From assembly GCA_002049495.1 (NCBI GenBank), contig LLYS01000007.1:1-64000 (forward strand): a DNA stretch of 64,000 nt, written 5' to 3'. Below the pieces are notes generated by a model. That model was not told the DNA's origin and searched no databases. It saw only the letters and a program-made list of their open reading frames with translations. This stretch comes from Epsilonproteobacteria bacterium tcs-49 (lineage in GTDB: Bacteria; Campylobacterota; Campylobacteria; Campylobacterales; Sulfurovaceae). The translations under genes and the position numbers were made by a program. Below, one piece after another: positions 62,350 to 64,000 of this stretch (position 1 is its first letter; each line of letters starts with the position of its first letter).

Positions 62350-62780
62350 AAAAGAAAGCTTTTTGTAGGAAGTTCGCACTCACCGTCATATTCGCACCGG
62401 TCGCTGTGGAAAGCTTCGATAGCGCTGATGAGCGTTTTTTTGGATACGGGTTTGAGCAGCCGCATCTTGTTGTAGTTTTCTTTACAGTGGCCGCAGCCGT
62501 TCTCGTCGCTGCAGTAAACACTGTTTGAGAGTACGATTACCTTCAACTCCGGTGCCAGAGCGATCAAATTATTAAGCGCTTTGATCCCCTCGTTCATATG
62601 GTGATCGATCACCAGCGTATCTATCCGGTCTTTGATCTTTTGAAACCCCTCGACGATCGATTCGCAACTGTCGCTGATAATCGTCTCCACTTTGAACCGC
62701 TTGCTCAGCAGCCGGCGAACAAGCTCCATGTCCTCGTTGAAGCCGCGCCCCGAATTAATAAACAATACCCTTTTTTCCAT
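62346..62780 (-). CDS. Receiver-like protein with a Cys cluster
   Basis: This 144-residue protein has a receiver-type alternation: VLFINSG strand 1, DTLVIDHHMNEG around the expected phospho-Asp position, KVIVLSNS and LLKPVSKKTLI with the conserved Lys. Strand 1 lacks the acidic pair. An insert, YCSDENGCGHCKENY, carries three Cys, and two more follow in RCEYDGEC. The layout could bind metal or respond to redox, which is unlike normal CheY proteins. ATG 62780 is preferred for its similarity to receiver N termini; ATG 62798, six codons upstream, would be nearly leaderless after a TATACT box. Confidence 0.6.
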   Translation of the reverse strand: MEKRVLFINSGRGFNEDMELVRRLLSKRFKVETIISDSCESIVEGFQKIKDRIDTLVIDHHMNEGIKALNNLIALAPELKVIVLSNSVYCSDENGCGHCKENYNKMRLLKPVSKKTLISAIEAFHSDRCEYDGECELPTKSFLF

Positions 62781-62849
62781 ACCATTCCAACCCCACATTA
62801 AGAATAGTATAGCGTACTGTGAAACAGCTTAATATAAGTTTAATTTATT

Positions 62850-63947
62850 TTAAACATTAAATCTAAAGTGCATGACGTCACCGTCTTGCACAACGTAATC
62901 TTTCCCCTCAAGGCGCATTTTACCGTTTTCTTTTGCCCCCTGCTCCCCGGCACATTCGATGTAATCATCGTAGCTGATCACCTCCGCACGGATAAATCCC
63001 TTTTCAAAATCGTTGTGGATCACCGCTGCCGCCTGGGGTGCTTTGGTGCCTTCGGTGATGGTCCACGCGCGTACCTCTTTGACCCCGGCGGTAAAGTAGC
63101 TGATCAAGCCCAGCTTGGCAAAGCCCATGCGGATAATCTGCTCCAGGCCCGACTCTTCGATACCCAGTTCGCTTAAAAACTCCGCTTTCTCCTCCTCGTC
63201 AAAACTCACCATCTCCTCTTCGATCTTGGCGCACAGTTTGATCACGTCGCTGTTTGTCTGTGCGGCGTACTCGCGAACCGTTTTGACATACTCGTTGTCG
63301 CTGTCCAAACTGTCCTCATCCACGTTTGCGCCGTACATCACCTCTTTGTTGGTCAAAAAGCGCAGATCGCGGTCAAGCTGTTTGAAGTGTTCGCTATCGC
63401 TTTCAAAGGTTTTGACCGGTTTGGAATCCTCCATATGGGCCAAAAGTTCCTGGGCGACTTCCAGCATCGCTTTGGCGTTTTTGTCCGCTTTGGCCTGCTT
63501 TTGCAGTCGTGTTATCTTGTTCTCAAGCGTCTGGATATCGGCCAGCAGCAGCTCCGTTTCGATGATTTCGATATCGCGGATAGGATCGACGCCCCCCTCG
63601 ACGTGGGTAACGTTTTCATCTTCAAAGCAGCGCACCATATGCAAAATCACTTCGGTCTCTTTGATGTTTGAAAGGAATTTGTTGCCAAGCCCTTCGCCCG
63701 CACTTGCGCCCTTTACCAACCCCGCGATATCCACGAAATCCACCGTCGCGTGCTGCATCTTTTGCGGATTGACGATCTTGGCGAGTTCATCCAGACGCGG
63801 ATCGGGAACGGGTACCACCGCCTTGTTGGGTTCGATGGTACAAAAGGGAAAGTTTTGCGCTTCGGCGTTTTGCGCTTTTGTCAGCGCGTTGAAAGTGGTT
63901 GATTTTCCTACGTTGGGCAAGCCTACGATTCCGATACTAAGTCCCAT
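62850..63947 (-). CDS. ychF: Redox-regulated ATPase/GTPase YchF (OBG-like)
   Basis: A 365-residue OBG-family protein with G1 GLPNVGKST, switch elements [22 protein letters not shown], a coiled-coil region and C-terminal TGS domain ([27 protein letters not shown]). YchF hydrolyses ATP and associates with ribosomes and the stress response; the substrate-specificity motif that favours ATP (NxxE in place of NKxD) is typical of the family. ATG is preceded by AAGGA, near the end of the upstream gene. Confidence 0.96.
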   Translation of the reverse strand: MGLSIGIVGLPNVGKSTTFNALTKAQNAEAQNFPFCTIEPNKAVVPVPDPRLDELAKIVNPQKMQHATVDFVDIAGLVKGASAGEGLGNKFLSNIKETEVILHMVRCFEDENVTHVEGGVDPIRDIEIIETELLLADIQTLENKITRLQKQAKADKNAKAMLEVAQELLAHMEDSKPVKTFESDSEHFKQLDRDLRFLTNKEVMYGANVDEDSLDSDNEYVKTVREYAAQTNSDVIKLCAKIEEEMVSFDEEEKAEFLSELGIEESGLEQIIRMGFAKLGLISYFTAGVKEVRAWTITEGTKAPQAAAVIHNDFEKGFIRAEVISYDDYIECAGEQGAKENGKMRLEGKDYVVQDGDVMHFRFNV

Positions 63948-63952
63948 ATATT

Positions 63953-64000
63953 TTAATCCTTCTTTTTACAAATTTGTCTGAGGTATTCTACGCCGAGACG
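63953..64000 (-). CDS. pepA: Partial 3' end of probable leucyl aminopeptidase
   Basis: Only 15 residues lie inside the window, ending [15 protein letters not shown]. Such a GVEYL tail resembles the C terminus of PepA, and I recall that pepA precedes ychF in Campylobacter. The gene continues beyond the window edge, so the identification rests on context and is tentative. Confidence 0.45.
   Translation of the reverse strand, partial: RLGVEYLRQICKKKD

Overview
This window reads as a chromosomal segment of a free-living Campylobacterota (Epsilonproteobacteria) organism. The evidence is the run aroB - mscS - mtaB - ftsH-like - bioV (I recall a similar block in Helicobacter and Campylobacter), the Helicobacter-type BioV esterase, TlpD-like and CheV-like chemotaxis proteins, a COG3400-type TrkA protein and dense overlapping operons. 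Base composition is near 50% GC, high for the phylum. Genus cannot be fixed from the sequence. I see no tRNA, rRNA, CRISPR, IS element or prophage; apart from one interrupted gene this is compact core-like chromosome.

Layout. (1) 1-9.4 kb, + strand: a structured leader or terminator, a membrane diguanylate cyclase, then a tight run btuB-btuF-btuD-btuC-cobT-cobU-cobD-dtd for corrinoid uptake and lower-ligand assembly. (2) 9.4-23.5 kb, - strand: one long chemotaxis operon transcribed cheY - STAS - cheA - PAS/CZB protein - poly-HAMP soluble receptor - CheW-CheW-REC - cheR - unknown - cheB - cheY - REC with unknown helical domain - double-core hybrid kinase. (3) 23.7-30.8 kb: an HTH-like gene, cobQ/cbiP and cbiB (+), then on - cobS, a di-haem peroxidase-like protein and a GGDEF/EAL membrane protein broken by an in-frame TAA; lysE diverges from cobS. 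(4) 30.8-32.1 kb: a TlpD-like soluble receptor. (5) 32.3-41.9 kb, +: aroB, mscS, mtaB, protease-dead ftsH paralogue, bioV, a DbpA-like helicase, nfeD and a stomatin gene. (6) 41.8-48.1 kb: an AGCS symporter, a kinase-fold orphan, mogA, a TPR protein, glnB-amtB and a GluQ-type synthetase. (7) 48.1-64 kb: atpZ-like genes, hemL, rpoD, an HDOD protein with a missed 49-residue Cys protein, murA, trpB, tonB, an AEC transporter, tgt, an aminotransferase, RHH and Mut7-C genes, a TrkA-like protein, a Cys-rich receiver-like protein, ychF and the tail of a probable pepA.

Working together. BtuB (with TonB encoded at 55.7-56.6 kb), BtuF and BtuCD would import corrinoids. CobQ, CbiB, CobD, CobU, CobT and CobS would finish them into cobalamin. 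The chemotaxis operon encodes a complete CheA/CheW-domain/CheR/CheB/CheY system around cytoplasmic receptors, so it probably senses internal redox, energy or zinc-linked cues. Cyclic di-GMP turnover is represented by the cyclase at 0.3-1.8 kb and the interrupted GGDEF/EAL gene.

Most notable: (a) promoters here are largely extended -10 elements (TGnTATAAT-like), and in four genes (cobS, lysE, the DEAD-box gene, gluQ) the -10 ends exactly 6 nt before ATG with no Shine-Dalgarno, implying leaderless mRNAs; cobS and lysE do this divergently with overlapping -10 boxes in a 14-nt gap; (b) an in-frame stop separates sensor from GGDEF-EAL; (c) an FtsH paralogue has lost HEXXH; (d) a 1014-residue hybrid kinase carries two full kinase cores; (e) two chemotaxis proteins share a similar helical C-terminal region and an E-F-F terminus, a possible CheZ-like or docking module.
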